Source: Paraburkholderia nodosa DSM 21604 (GTDB taxonomy: Bacteria; Pseudomonadota; Gammaproteobacteria; Burkholderiales; Burkholderiaceae). Taken from it: a stretch of DNA of 64,000 bases. A program made the position numbers and the translations under genes. Below the pieces are notes generated by a model. It did no database searches. It had not been told where the DNA came from and saw nothing but the letters and a program-made list of their open reading frames with translations. Where the stretch lies: positions 37,765 through 101,764 of the forward strand of contig NZ_JAFA01000030.1 in the NCBI RefSeq assembly GCF_000519185.1, given 5' to 3'. Positions 16,942-25,895 of this stretch are shown one piece after another; position 1 is the stretch's first letter, and every line of letters begins with the position of its first letter.

Positions 16942-17538
16942 ATGACCTCCGTCCTTGGGGTCAAGCAGCGCGCTACGCGCTGTACGTCACGCTCTACTGC
17001 ATATGCGGGCTCATGCGTTCCTCACACTGACCCGTATGTGGATTCTGGATTTGGGCAGCGGAACCTGCGATGGGTCACCTCCCTACACTTTCAGTAGGGC
17101 AAACCCATCGCGATGCGCGGTCGTGGTCCTGACGGGCGACGGAGTGTGCCCTGGCCAACACAAGGGCGCGTCATGCAGGAAGTGGGACGCTGCACGGTAT
17201 TGTGGCTTTCAATTGAATTTCACTTGGCGACATGACTTCGGTGCGTTTCGGCAAGCGTGAGGGCCATCGTGGATTCGTCACACATATTCTCCGGTGAGGC
17301 ATGGGGCGCTCGATAGTGCTCGTCGAAATAAGCTGAGGAATGCAATGTTTGTCGTTCTTACGTGTCCTGCACCATATAGAGGCGCACTTTCGGATGGGTA
17401 AAATCCCGCATATTCACGTCCTGCGCGCAAATGCGAAAACCGCATACGCTTCTCGATCACGCGGTCAGACGGACAGCACTCACCTCCTCGCTATTCACCG
17501 GCGAGGGACTTGACGTAATTGGCGGCAGGGGGCGTGTC
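16942..17538. other. Divergent intergenic region upstream of the oxidase operon
   Basis: About 0.6 kb between the oxidase operon and the plus-strand hypothetical gene. It should hold the operon promoter, but no near-consensus sigma-70 pair was found on the minus strand. The notable element is the nested inverted repeat at 17067-17111, listed separately. A small hairpin ATGCG-AAAAC-CGCAT lies near 17428-17446. Confidence 0.5.
17067..17111. repeat. Nested inverted repeat in the oxidase operon leader
   Basis: Outer arms GCGATGGGT (17067-17075) and ACCCATCGC (17103-17111) are perfectly complementary. Inside them lie CCCTAC (17081-17086) and GTAGGG (17094-17099) with a 7-base loop. The element sits 126-170 bp upstream of the first oxidase start codon. 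It could be an operator, a structured 5' leader or an attenuator. No T-run follows on either strand, so a plain terminator is unlikely. Confidence 0.7.
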
Positions 17539-18390
17539 ATGGATTTTCTGGAAAAAAGGGCTGTCGTGAATCTCGTGGAGCGGAAGGATCATTCGCTTGA
17601 ACTGGTCGGGTTCGAAAACGAGAAGCGGACCTATTACCCCGCCATGTCGATGTGGTTGAAGCTGGACCATCTGCAGGTGGCGCAACAACTCGTGGAGCCC
17701 CTGGATGGAGACCGGCAGCCGATACTGTTCACGTCGCTTCACGGAGTGGCGCATCTTGACGGGCAGGAACTCTCGATCATCGGCGCTCCTCAGCAAGCGA
17801 CGCGCACGCTTCAGGTGACCTTCGAGGCCCGCGACGTCGGCACGGCTGACCGGCTTGGCTTGCGCGCACTGGAAGACGAACTGGGTAACTCGATGTCCGA
17901 TGTAGCGCTCGGCACTGCCCGGCTAGGCTTCAATCCTGCCGATGACGAGACCGGGGAGCCCGATCAGTGGTGGCTCGCCTGCTACATTCCGCCCGCCTGC
18001 CTGGCGGTGCTTGCGAATGCAATCTCGGATGGCCAGCTTGGCGCGGTAGAGTTGGGGCTGACAATGCGGCACCTCTATACGTCCGAAGGTCCCACGGCTG
18101 ACCCGGCACGCCAGCCGCGGCTCTTTCTCCGGCCCAACGAAAGCGACGACACAATCGAATGGCCAAATATCGCGACTGGCTATGTCACCCACCTTCGGAT
18201 CGACTTCGCAACGGCGTCATTGCGTGGCTCCGCGACGAGCGGCGACCAGGAGGGAGCGGCGAAGGTGGTCGCGGAAGCCGTGAACTCGCTGGGACCGACG
18301 CTCCTGAACCTGAGACTGACGGTAAGATGGATCGGCATCCTGATTGCCGTGCTGCTCTTCCTTGAAGTTCTCGAGCGGCTGCGGATCTGA
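17539..18390 (+). CDS. Hypothetical protein with C-terminal membrane anchor
   Basis: 283 aa if started at the ATG at 17539, which follows a GGGGGC stretch. The frame is open further upstream to an ATG at 17431, giving 319 aa, but the extra residues look non-native. The sequence is acidic and soluble (MDFLEKRAVVNLVERKDHS at the start), without a recognised domain. It ends in a single hydrophobic segment WIGILIAVLLFLEVLERL, so the protein is probably tail-anchored in the inner membrane. It is divergent from the oxidase operon with no clear functional link. Confidence 0.6.
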   Translation: MDFLEKRAVVNLVERKDHSLELVGFENEKRTYYPAMSMWLKLDHLQVAQQLVEPLDGDRQPILFTSLHGVAHLDGQELSIIGAPQQATRTLQVTFEARDVGTADRLGLRALEDELGNSMSDVALGTARLGFNPADDETGEPDQWWLACYIPPACLAVLANAISDGQLGAVELGLTMRHLYTSEGPTADPARQPRLFLRPNESDDTIEWPNIATGYVTHLRIDFATASLRGSATSGDQEGAAKVVAEAVNSLGPTLLNLRLTVRWIGILIAVLLFLEVLERLRI

Positions 18391-19242
18391 TCCGGCGACC
18401 GTCCGTTCAAAGGTCGCGGCGAGCCGCCCGGATACCGCTATAAAATAATTAATTAACAGCCAGCGGTCGGACCGCGCTGACGTACGCGCAGTCACGCGTT
18501 CACTTCCAGCTGTGAGGGGCCCGGTTCAGTTGAAAGCAAATTGGGTACTGGCTCGCATCTGGGTGAAGAGTCGCTCATTTCATTGCTCAACGTAGCCTGA
18601 CAATGGTGCCTGACAGCACAGCGACCACTGAAGAACCGAAGGCTCCGCCCGAGTGCCCGCTACCTGGTGGTCAACTGTCATTCGGCACACGCAATACCGG
18701 GAGACGGCTATGGGTCCGATAAGTGCCGGTCACGTGACCGGCTCTCCGTCCCATGTGTCAACGTAAGCGGTTGTAGCCGTGCGTGAGAAGTACAGCCATA
18801 TCGCTAAGCCTTCTTGTATTGACAGCAGTTTATGAGGCCGCCGCGACCATACCGTTCCCTTTCCCGCGGCGCCTTCTTTGCCTCGTCTGATGGCTTTCGC
18901 AAGCAGCCGTCCCCGAGCGACCACTCCCCTTCCTGAGCGAACGAGGAATCCTGCCGTTGGAACCGCCATGGCGCTCCGGCATCTAACGAACTTGCTACGC
19001 ACGCATTTTGACGAAGCGGACGTTCGCGGAACCCCTCTGCTGCGGCAGCAATACTGCGGATTGCGGACTGTTGCCGCATCTTACTGTTGAACGGCCGCTT
19101 CCAGCATTGGCCGCCTCATACTTTTCAGCAAAACTGCCCATCGGTCCGGTGCGAGTGCTGCGGCAACATCCGCAATGGAACAGCCATTCCGTTAGCTGCG
19201 TCGACCAACACATTCTCGGCCAAACTTGTGTGTGACACAGGT
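18391..19242. other. Gene-poor, degenerate DNA
   Basis: About 850 bp in which all six frames are broken into short, unconvincing ORFs. Composition is uneven, including an AT-rich patch near 18440-18462. Together with the adjacent ATPase pseudogene this looks like decayed accessory DNA. No repeat ends or integrase remnants were recognised. Confidence 0.5.
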
Positions 19243-19740
19243 TCAGTACGACAGTCCATATTTCAACTCGCGCTGCTTAAATGCGCGCTCCCCGCCCTCG
19301 AGGACGAGACATATTTTGATTCGTATGTGGCCCTCCTCAAGCGCACCAGTCTCATATCGCAATGTTTCCGCGTCGTTCTCGGCAATAACTATCTGCTCTG
19401 CGTCTGCATTCACGACCAAAATTGCGTTGTGAGTCGCGATGATGACCTACCAGTACTTTTTAATCTTGCGAAAAATCGGGACGAGCTTCTGCACAATAAA
19501 CTCGTTGTCGAGATCGTCCTCAGGTTGGTCAAAGATGAATGGACTACCGAAAGGGTCCGTCGCGAGTTTCATGCAAAGAAAAAATGTTCCGCGTTGTCCT
19601 ACCGAGAGCATCTCAGGAGGTTTTCCTCGATACGTCAGCCCCGCCCGAACAGACAGATACGCGAGATTTTTTTTCGGATCTTTTGTGCACCGACACCGTC
19701 GAAGCAGCTCGACGGGTCATTGCCAAGGAATCGCGAAACT
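19243..19740 (-). pseudogene. Remnant of an AAA/SMC-like ATPase (C-terminal part)
   Basis: In one minus-strand frame, 89 codons (19716-19450) are followed by an in-frame TAG (19449-19447) and then 67 codons to a TGA (19245-19243). Before the stop there is an ABC-type signature MLSVGQRGTFFL and a Walker B with D-loop, FIFDQPEDDLDN. After the stop comes the H-loop VIIATHNA, then ILVVNADAEQIVIAEN and the C-terminal hallmark LEGGERAFKQRELKYG. These belong to RecF/SMC-type AAA ATPases often found in defence or DNA-repair loci. The N-terminal Walker A half is missing, and the frame breaks again near 19717, just before the LivK-type gene. The gene is therefore truncated and carries a nonsense mutation. 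Confidence 0.85.
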
Positions 19741-19783
19741 CCGTCAGGAGCCGGCTCACACCCAGACTTCCGACCGCATCCTC

Positions 19784-20929
19784 TTACATTCGAATAACAT
19801 CCATCACCGTCTTCTTCTTGTCCTTGAACCGGTAGATCGTGATTGCCGCATCTTTGAGGTCACCGTGTGGATCGAACGCGATCTTCCCGATCACACCGTC
19901 ATACTGCGTTGCCGGCATCGCGGCGAGCACCTTCGCGCGATCGGTCGAGTTCGCCCTCTTCATCGCGTCGTAAATCACGTAGACGGCGTCATACGCGAAC
20001 GGCGCATACGCATCGATCGGCACCTTGTAGCGCGAGGTATAGCGCTGGTCGAACTCCTGCCCCTTCGGCATCTTCGACAACGCAAGGCCCGCCTCGGAAC
20101 ATACGACGTTACCGATCGCGTCCCCTGCCAAGCTGATCATTTTGTCGGTGCATGCTCCATCACCGCCCAACACGCTCGCCGTGATGCCCAGATTTGCGGC
20201 CTGCTTCGCCAGCGGCCCAGCCGTCGCATCCGAGCCGCCATACATGATCACGTCGGGCCGCAAACCCTTGATCTTCGTGAGAATGGCGCGGAAGTCAGTC
20301 GCCTTGTCGTTCGTTGCCTCACGCGTGACGATCGTCCCGCCGTCCGCCTTCGCAGCCTTGATGAATTCGTCGGCGAGGCCCTGCCCGTATGCGGTCGAAT
20401 CGTCGATCACAGCAATACGTTTCGCGTGCAGCGAGCCGAGCGCGTAACGAGCAAGCGCTGGCCCCTGCAAGGCATCGGTGGCGACTACGCGAAACGTCGT
20501 CTTGTAGCCTTGCTGGGTATATGCCGGGTTCGTCGAGCCCTGTGAAATCTGCACGACCTGTGCTTCGCTATAAATGCGCGACGCTGGAATCGACACCCCC
20601 GAATTGATGTCGCCGACCACGGCCACCACGCCGTCGTCGACCAGTTTCTGGGCGACCTGCGTGCCCGTGCGCGGATCGGCTGCATCATCCTGTGAATCCA
20701 GTTTGAACTGCACGGGCCTGCCGCCAATCACGGGATGCTGCAGATTGATTTCGTCGATGGCGAGGCGCGCCGCATTCTCGCTGTCCTTGCCCATGTTTGC
20801 GAGCTGACCGGTAAGCGGCGCAGCGTGACCGATCAGCACGACGGCGGGCGTTGCGTCGGCCGCATGCGCCGATGCGTAAATGGCGGCCAGCGCTATCACG
20901 CCGGCGAAGGAACGATAAGTAGGTTTCAC
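19784..20929 (-). CDS. Branched-chain amino-acid-type ABC transporter substrate-binding protein
   Basis: 381 aa, the usual length of LivK/LivJ proteins. Signal peptide about 1-23 (ends AHA-AD). The type I binding-protein fold starts at VVLIGHAAPLTGQLANMGKD, and family landmarks follow: NAARLAIDEIN, GTQVAQKLVDDGVVAVVGDINSG, and YGQGLADEF. No permease or ATPase genes are adjacent, so it must use components encoded elsewhere or act as an orphan receptor. It is the last gene of a minus-strand run DUF2848 protein-amidase-binding protein, 130 bp after the amidase, which suggests that it takes up the substrate of those enzymes. Confidence 0.88.
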   Translation of the reverse strand: MKPTYRSFAGVIALAAIYASAHAADATPAVVLIGHAAPLTGQLANMGKDSENAARLAIDEINLQHPVIGGRPVQFKLDSQDDAADPRTGTQVAQKLVDDGVVAVVGDINSGVSIPASRIYSEAQVVQISQGSTNPAYTQQGYKTTFRVVATDALQGPALARYALGSLHAKRIAVIDDSTAYGQGLADEFIKAAKADGGTIVTREATNDKATDFRAILTKIKGLRPDVIMYGGSDATAGPLAKQAANLGITASVLGGDGACTDKMISLAGDAIGNVVCSEAGLALSKMPKGQEFDQRYTSRYKVPIDAYAPFAYDAVYVIYDAMKRANSTDRAKVLAAMPATQYDGVIGKIAFDPHGDLKDAAITIYRFKDKKKTVMDVIRM

Positions 20930-21058
20930 GGCTGCCTCGCTTCAAGAGTGGATGTATCGATTGGCGCTGTACCGGATGCGATGCGCCTGGAAACCAGTAT
21001 TCAGTCGCCGTAATTGCACGTCCAACGACAAATTCTTTTCGGCGCCGATAAACAAACC

Positions 21059-22423
21059 CTATGCCGTCGCGACGTGTGTGCTCGCATGCAGCAAGGTCTC
21101 GACGCTGCGTCCTGTCGCCAGAATCGATGCATCGGCGAGCGCGGGCCCGCAAATCGAGAACCCGACAGGCAGTTCGTCTTCGTGATGGCAAGGCAGTGTG
21201 AGCGCACAGCCGTCCATGAAATTCACAACAGCCGGATTGCGCAGCACCTTCGCGTTCAGCGCAAAAAAAGCCTCGTCGTCGCGCTCGACGCCGGAAATCG
21301 GCGGCGGCACAATCGCAACGGTCGGCATCAACCATGCATCGAACCTGGCCAGCCGCGTGCGCGCATCGCGCACGAATCGCTCACGCGCGGCAAGCAACTC
21401 GATATAGTCAGCGGCGCTGTGCCCCTCGCCTGCTCGCAAACGCTTCAGCACGCGCGGGTCGTAACCCTCGGCGTTGCGTGCAACGTGTTCGCGATGCCAC
21501 GCCCACGCCTGCGCCGCCGTGATGCCCGCGAGCGGAAGGCGGCCTGCAACCTCATGCAGTTCGGGAAATGCGAAGTGTTCGACAGAAGCACCCGCACGCC
21601 TTAGCATACCGATGACACGATTAAACGCAGTGCTCACGGTTTCGTCCAGTTCGTCCGTGACATAGTCGGAAGTGACGCCGAAGCGCAGCCCGGTCAGCGG
21701 GCGCGGTGCGGTATCGAGCGTCTGTGCCGAGATCACACTATCGATGAGCGCGCAACAATCCACGCTGCGAGCGATCGGACCGATCGAATCGAACGACCTG
21801 GATAGCGGCACGACCCCTTCGAGCGGCACACGGCGTGCCGTCGGCTTGAAACCGACGAGACCGCAGAATGCAGCGGGAATCCGCACGGAGCCGCCCGTAT
21901 CGGTGCCCAGAGCGGCTGCGACGTGCCCGAGTGCGACGGATGTCGCCGCGCCGGAACTCGATCCGCCGGCAAGACGGCTTGCATCGTACGGATTGACGGG
22001 CGTACCGTAGTGGGGATTGAGTCCGAGTCCGGAGAACGCAAACTCGCTCATGTTCGTTCGGCCAACGAACACCGCGCCCGCCTCCCGCAAGCGTGCGACT
22101 GCAGCGGCGTCCCGCACGGCAGGGGCTGCCCCACGCAAGATCCGCGAGCCGGCAGCCGTCACCTGGCCTTTCACATCGAAGAGATCTTTCACGGAAACGG
22201 GCGCGCCCGCCAACGCCGAAGGCACATAGCCGCGGTCGCGGAACGCGTCGCTGCTGGACGCGGCTTCGCGCGCCGCCTCGCGATCGACGTGCGTGTAAGT
22301 CACGCCACCGCGCGCCTCGTCGGCATCGATGGCAGCGAGACTGTTGTCGAGCGACTCGAGTGCCGAGGTGGTGCGTAGTGCAAACGCGCTGGCCGATTGA
22401 CGCAGGGTCCTCATCTCGATCAC
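21059..22423 (-). CDS. Amidase signature family hydrolase
   Basis: 454 aa. The amidase-signature Ser-cisSer-Lys triad is visible: K79 in PVSVKD, S155 in AGGSSSGA and S179 in GTDTGGSVRIPA. It hydrolyses a C-N amide bond of an unknown small substrate in the cytoplasm. The start is a GTG at 22423 that overlaps the DUF2848 stop (GTGA), so the two are translationally coupled. An ATG three codons later (22414) is the alternative. The neighbouring ureidoglycolate-lyase-like protein and binding protein suggest a ureido or amide nitrogen source. Confidence 0.9.
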   Translation of the reverse strand: MIEMRTLRQSASAFALRTTSALESLDNSLAAIDADEARGGVTYTHVDREAAREAASSSDAFRDRGYVPSALAGAPVSVKDLFDVKGQVTAAGSRILRGAAPAVRDAAAVARLREAGAVFVGRTNMSEFAFSGLGLNPHYGTPVNPYDASRLAGGSSSGAATSVALGHVAAALGTDTGGSVRIPAAFCGLVGFKPTARRVPLEGVVPLSRSFDSIGPIARSVDCCALIDSVISAQTLDTAPRPLTGLRFGVTSDYVTDELDETVSTAFNRVIGMLRRAGASVEHFAFPELHEVAGRLPLAGITAAQAWAWHREHVARNAEGYDPRVLKRLRAGEGHSAADYIELLAARERFVRDARTRLARFDAWLMPTVAIVPPPISGVERDDEAFFALNAKVLRNPAVVNFMDGCALTLPCHHEDELPVGFSICGPALADASILATGRSVETLLHASTHVATA

Positions 22424-23103
22424 TCCGTATGCGTGAGTGCATCGACCGAGTAGCGATGCTTTAGACTGCGGCCGAGTACGGGGTCGTGCAGTTCCAGCTC
22501 ATACACGCCGGCCGACGTCAATGGTCCAATCACCGGCTGCGTGCCGCAGAACAGCACGGTCTCTGCAATCATCGACATCGTGCCGAACGCGCGCCTGATC
22601 AGATGCTCCGGATGCATCAGCCGCGCGAGCGTGCCCTCCTGATAACGGACGCGTTCGCCCGACGAATCGATGCGCCAGCTGCGCGCAATCAGTGCATCCC
22701 AATGCGCTGCGACGTCCGAATAACGCCAGAGCGCGCGGCCGAGCGGCTTCGCGCACATCTGTTTCGAAACGGCGACGTCGTAGCTTTCGACCCTGCGATC
22801 CGTATGATCCGAACCGATGCCGACCAGCAGCCCGTCTGCCTCGGTCTGAATGAGCACGACTTCGACCTCACCTGACGAATGCGCGCCCAGGACATCGATG
22901 CGCGCTAAAGTCGTCAGCAGATCGGGCGAGACTTCGTAGAAGCACGGCACAGCCGACGGCCTGCGTACGCCAATTGCTTCAAGTTCGCGAATATGATGCT
23001 CGACCTCGGCACTGTCCCTGCCCGCCCAACCCGCGATCACGAGCCTCTTCACCCGCACGTGGACGGGTGTTCCGGATTCGATTTCACATACCACTGTTTT
23101 CAT
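22420..23103 (-). CDS. DUF2848 family protein
   Basis: 227 aa, matching the DUF2848 family by its characteristic segments RLVIAGWAGRDSAEVEHHI, RRPSAVPCFYEVSPDLL, VGIGSDHTDRRVESYDVAVSKQMC and ETVLFCGTQPVIG. Full family length. The biochemical function is not established; the fold is thought to relate to fumarylacetoacetase-like enzymes and the family frequently accompanies amidases. First gene of the minus-strand catabolic operon and divergent from a LysR regulator. Confidence 0.85.
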   Translation of the reverse strand: MKTVVCEIESGTPVHVRVKRLVIAGWAGRDSAEVEHHIRELEAIGVRRPSAVPCFYEVSPDLLTTLARIDVLGAHSSGEVEVVLIQTEADGLLVGIGSDHTDRRVESYDVAVSKQMCAKPLGRALWRYSDVAAHWDALIARSWRIDSSGERVRYQEGTLARLMHPEHLIRRAFGTMSMIAETVLFCGTQPVIGPLTSAGVYELELHDPVLGRSLKHRYSVDALTHTE

Positions 23104-23197
23104 CGCAACGTTCCTTCCTTCAATCGTCGTCTCGCCGATCCCGGCTGTATCGCTTCATCGGCGCTCGTTGCAAAGTTTTGGCGTGCGGCGCACCCTT

Positions 23198-23219
23198 GTC
23201 CAACAAATTAAAGTTGTCG
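23198..23219. promoter_or_regulatory. Candidate LysR operator between LysR gene and DUF2848 operon
   Basis: A short dyad CAAC-N8-GTTG (23201-23216), with an AT-rich centre, lies in the 198-bp divergent region. This has the size and T-N11-A style of LysR-type binding sites. Assignment is by position and symmetry only. Confidence 0.4.
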
Positions 23220-23301
23220 CGAGGCGAAATATTTTCTTGTCCCGTCACGTGAGGCGTGGCGATACACTGGGACATTCCAGCTTGCCCTTTCAGGGGCGCG
23301 A

Positions 23302-24246
23302 ATGAACCTGCGATTTCTCGAGACCTTTGTCTGGCTCGCCCGGCTGCGCAGCTTTCGTCTGACGGCCGAGCGGCTGAACGCCACGCAGGCGGCGATTTCC
23401 AGCCGCATTTCCGCGCTCGAGCAGGAACTCGGCGTGCGACTCTTCGAGCGCGGCTCAAAGGAAGCAACGCTCACGCAGGACGGCACGAAGACGCTGCCAT
23501 TCGCCGAACAGATGCTGAAGTTGAATCAGGCGATGATCGCGAGCGTCGGCGACCGCTCGAAGGTATCGGGGTTGTTACGACTAGGCGCCATCGAATCGAT
23601 CGTTCACACGTGGCTGCCGGATCTGCTCAAGCACATCCGCGAAACGTATCCGAATCTCGTGATCGAACTGACCAGCGACACATCGTCCAATTTGTCGACC
23701 CAACTGCTCAATGGCCAGATCGACGTTTCGTTTCAGACGACGAGCGTCGCCGGCTCCGACATGATGAATGTTCCGCTAGGCGGCCTGCCAATGCGCTGGA
23801 TGGCCAGTCCGGCGCTCAATCTGTCGGCGCAGGCGTTGACGGAGGCGGAACTGGCCACTTATCCCGTGATCAGTTTCGCGCGCCACTCGCCGCCGCATGA
23901 GTTTCTGACCGGCCTGTTCGCCGCGAGTGGCGACGTGCAGGTGCAGATCAACTGCCTGTCGTCGGTGGCTGCGATCATCCGGCTCGTCGTCGACGGCTTC
24001 GGTATTGCCGTGCTGCCGCCAGCGTTCGTGATGGGCGAACTCGAAGCGGGGAAGCTGCAGCTGCTGCAAGTCACGCATCGCGTGCCTGCATTGCCACTCG
24101 TTGCCGCGTACCGGCGCACGCCCGACAGCCTGCTCTCCGAATCCATCACGCGGCTCGCGCTGAACGTCGTGCTCGACTTCTGCCTGAAGCACGGACCCGA
24201 ATTTGCGCTATTCCCGCCCACGGACGACTCTGTCTCGCACACGTGA
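23302..24246 (+). CDS. LysR-family transcriptional regulator of the amidase cluster
   Basis: 314 aa. N-terminal winged helix-turn-helix at about residues 1-60 (MNLRFLETFVWLARLRSF, NATQAAISSRISALEQELG), followed by the periplasmic-binding-like effector domain. It is divergent from the DUF2848-amidase-binding protein operon and only 30 bp upstream of the ureidoglycolate-lyase-like gene. It therefore probably controls both directions in response to a substrate or intermediate. Confidence 0.9.
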   Translation: MNLRFLETFVWLARLRSFRLTAERLNATQAAISSRISALEQELGVRLFERGSKEATLTQDGTKTLPFAEQMLKLNQAMIASVGDRSKVSGLLRLGAIESIVHTWLPDLLKHIRETYPNLVIELTSDTSSNLSTQLLNGQIDVSFQTTSVAGSDMMNVPLGGLPMRWMASPALNLSAQALTEAELATYPVISFARHSPPHEFLTGLFAASGDVQVQINCLSSVAAIIRLVVDGFGIAVLPPAFVMGELEAGKLQLLQVTHRVPALPLVAAYRRTPDSLLSESITRLALNVVLDFCLKHGPEFALFPPTDDSVSHT

Positions 24247-24276
24247 ACATCTGCACATCAAAACGGGTATCCCCAC

Positions 24277-24816
24277 ATGCTTACCGCCCTTTCCATTCCA
24301 GTCGAACCGCTCCATGCGACTCGTTGCGAACCCTATGGCTGGATGCTTGGCAAGCCGGTGCGTGCCGACGGCGATGCACCTGCATTTATCAGCCCGGCGT
24401 CGGACTTCTGGCGCGAACATCTGTTCGATACCGGCGCGCCGGGTGAAACAGAAATTCTGTGGGTGACATACCGTAATCGTGACGAGAGCATTGCGTCACT
24501 TGAGGTTCATCATTTGACGCAACAGGCTATCGTGCCGCTGACGGCGCCGGTCGTCCATATCGTCGCGACTTCGACGAAAGACGGCGAGCCGGACATGGAC
24601 ACGGTGCGAGCCTTCACGATTCCGGTCGGGATGGGCCTTTGCATGCGGCCGAACATCTGGCATGCGACGCGGGTTCGTGAACGCGAGGCGACTTGCCTGA
24701 TGCTGACGCGACCTTCGACGACCTACGATCTCGTCGTTCATCTGAAAACCGGTGCGCCAGCTTGTGAAAGCGCGATTCGGACTATCGAAACGCGCCGGAT
24801 CGAAAGTGTGTACTAG
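24277..24816 (+). CDS. Ureidoglycolate lyase (AllA)-like protein
   Basis: 179 aa, the normal length for the family. AllA-type features include an N-terminal LTALSIPVEPLHATRCEPYGWMLG, a central SLEVHHLTQQAIVPL, and a C-terminal VGMGLCMRPNIWHATRV that matches the conserved G-W-H segment. AllA releases glyoxylate and urea from ureidoglycolate. Here it follows the LysR gene by 30 bp, suggesting co-transcription, and probably acts on a related ureido compound because no allantoin genes are nearby. Confidence 0.75.
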   Translation: MLTALSIPVEPLHATRCEPYGWMLGKPVRADGDAPAFISPASDFWREHLFDTGAPGETEILWVTYRNRDESIASLEVHHLTQQAIVPLTAPVVHIVATSTKDGEPDMDTVRAFTIPVGMGLCMRPNIWHATRVREREATCLMLTRPSTTYDLVVHLKTGAPACESAIRTIETRRIESVY

Positions 24817-24828
24817 TGCGCCCATGCA

Positions 24829-24849
24829 GTGGCCTGATGATCAGGTCAC
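24829..24849. terminator. Inverted repeat between convergent genes
   Basis: GTGGCCTGA, loop TGA, TCAGGTCAC: a 9-bp stem with one mismatch, starting 12 bases after the ureidoglycolate-lyase-like stop. It lies between this gene and the convergent AraC gene. No T-run follows, so it is a weak or factor-assisted terminator. Confidence 0.4.
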
Positions 24850-24994
24850 TCTCGATCGAATATTCTCTCTGGTACGGCTTGATCCAGTCAACTTACTACA
24901 GAGGTGACGTTGGAGTCTTCAATGTCAGCTTTCCGGCAAGGTGGACGAATGCGTACTGCCGGCCAGACACTCTCGCACTAATGTTCAGACGCTC

Positions 24995-25819
24995 TCACTT
25001 CATTGCGCGATCGACCAGGTAGTCCGTTGGCGATTGTCCCATTGTCTTGCGAAACATCGCGGCAAAGGCGCTGGGGCTGGCAAATCCCAGTGCGTACGCG
25101 ACATTGGCGACAGGTTCCCCTTTCTCTAATCGATTCAGTGCCTCGGCGAGGCGAACCTGTTGCACCCAATGCCGAAACGTAAGGCCCGTTTCCTTGATAA
25201 ACAAGCGTATCAGCGTCCTTGAGCTGCCTCCAACTTTCTCGGCCCAGTAATCGAGACTCATGGGAGTGTCAGGCGCAGCCAGTATCGCCTCGCACATCAT
25301 TAGAATTCGGCGGTCCTTCGGCCATGGAATCTCGAGATTAATTGTCCGAGCTGCTTCAAGCTCGAGCAGAACCAACGCAACGATGTGCTCATTTTTTGCG
25401 TTTAGCGAATACTCGGCTGGCTCGGCGAGTAGCGCGAGTATCAACTCCCTCAAGAGTGAACTGATCTCGATCGTTCGACAGGTGTCTCCGAGCCGTACTG
25501 CCGTTACCGGCTCGATATAGATTGTCCTCATCGTTGTCGGGCTGAGCATGCGCTGATCGTGAACAACGCCCGCCGGAATCCACAACCCCCGCTGAGGAGG
25601 CAGAAGCCAGATTCCCGCGTCGGTCGCAGCGCGCATCAAGCCTGAGGTCGCGTAGAGCAATTGGCCGCGGGGATGACTGTGAGGCGCGACATAGCAGCCT
25701 GTTGCCTCGTTGCGAGCCAGGGCGGTCAGAACCCTTGGAACTGACTGGTCGTCAGAGTAATCGTGACGCTTTGCGGGCTGTCGGTGATTGTCACTTCGGC
25801 GACGAATCTTGTCACTCAT
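24995..25819 (-). CDS. AraC-family transcriptional regulator
   Basis: 274 aa from the ATG at 25819, which has GAGGAA seven bases upstream. A longer start at 25843 is less likely. An N-terminal cupin-type effector domain includes the HSHPRGQLLYATSG and WIPAGVVHD segments. Two C-terminal helix-turn-helix motifs follow, the second with VANVAYALGFASPSAFAAMFRKTMGQSP. It is divergent from the MFS transporter gene with 76 bp between the start codons, so it most likely regulates that exporter or importer. Confidence 0.9.
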   Translation of the reverse strand: MSDKIRRRSDNHRQPAKRHDYSDDQSVPRVLTALARNEATGCYVAPHSHPRGQLLYATSGLMRAATDAGIWLLPPQRGLWIPAGVVHDQRMLSPTTMRTIYIEPVTAVRLGDTCRTIEISSLLRELILALLAEPAEYSLNAKNEHIVALVLLELEAARTINLEIPWPKDRRILMMCEAILAAPDTPMSLDYWAEKVGGSSRTLIRLFIKETGLTFRHWVQQVRLAEALNRLEKGEPVANVAYALGFASPSAFAAMFRKTMGQSPTDYLVDRAMK

Positions 25820-25895
25820 CGATATTTCCTCACGCTCACGCACAAATTATTATCCCAGCCTGTTATCCATCTCAACCCATCAGGGCGTTTCATCG

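Noticed and set aside
19087..19797. 236-codon plus-strand frame
   Set aside because: It lies opposite the ATPase pseudogene, whose conserved motifs are on the minus strand. The plus-strand translation has no recognisable domain.
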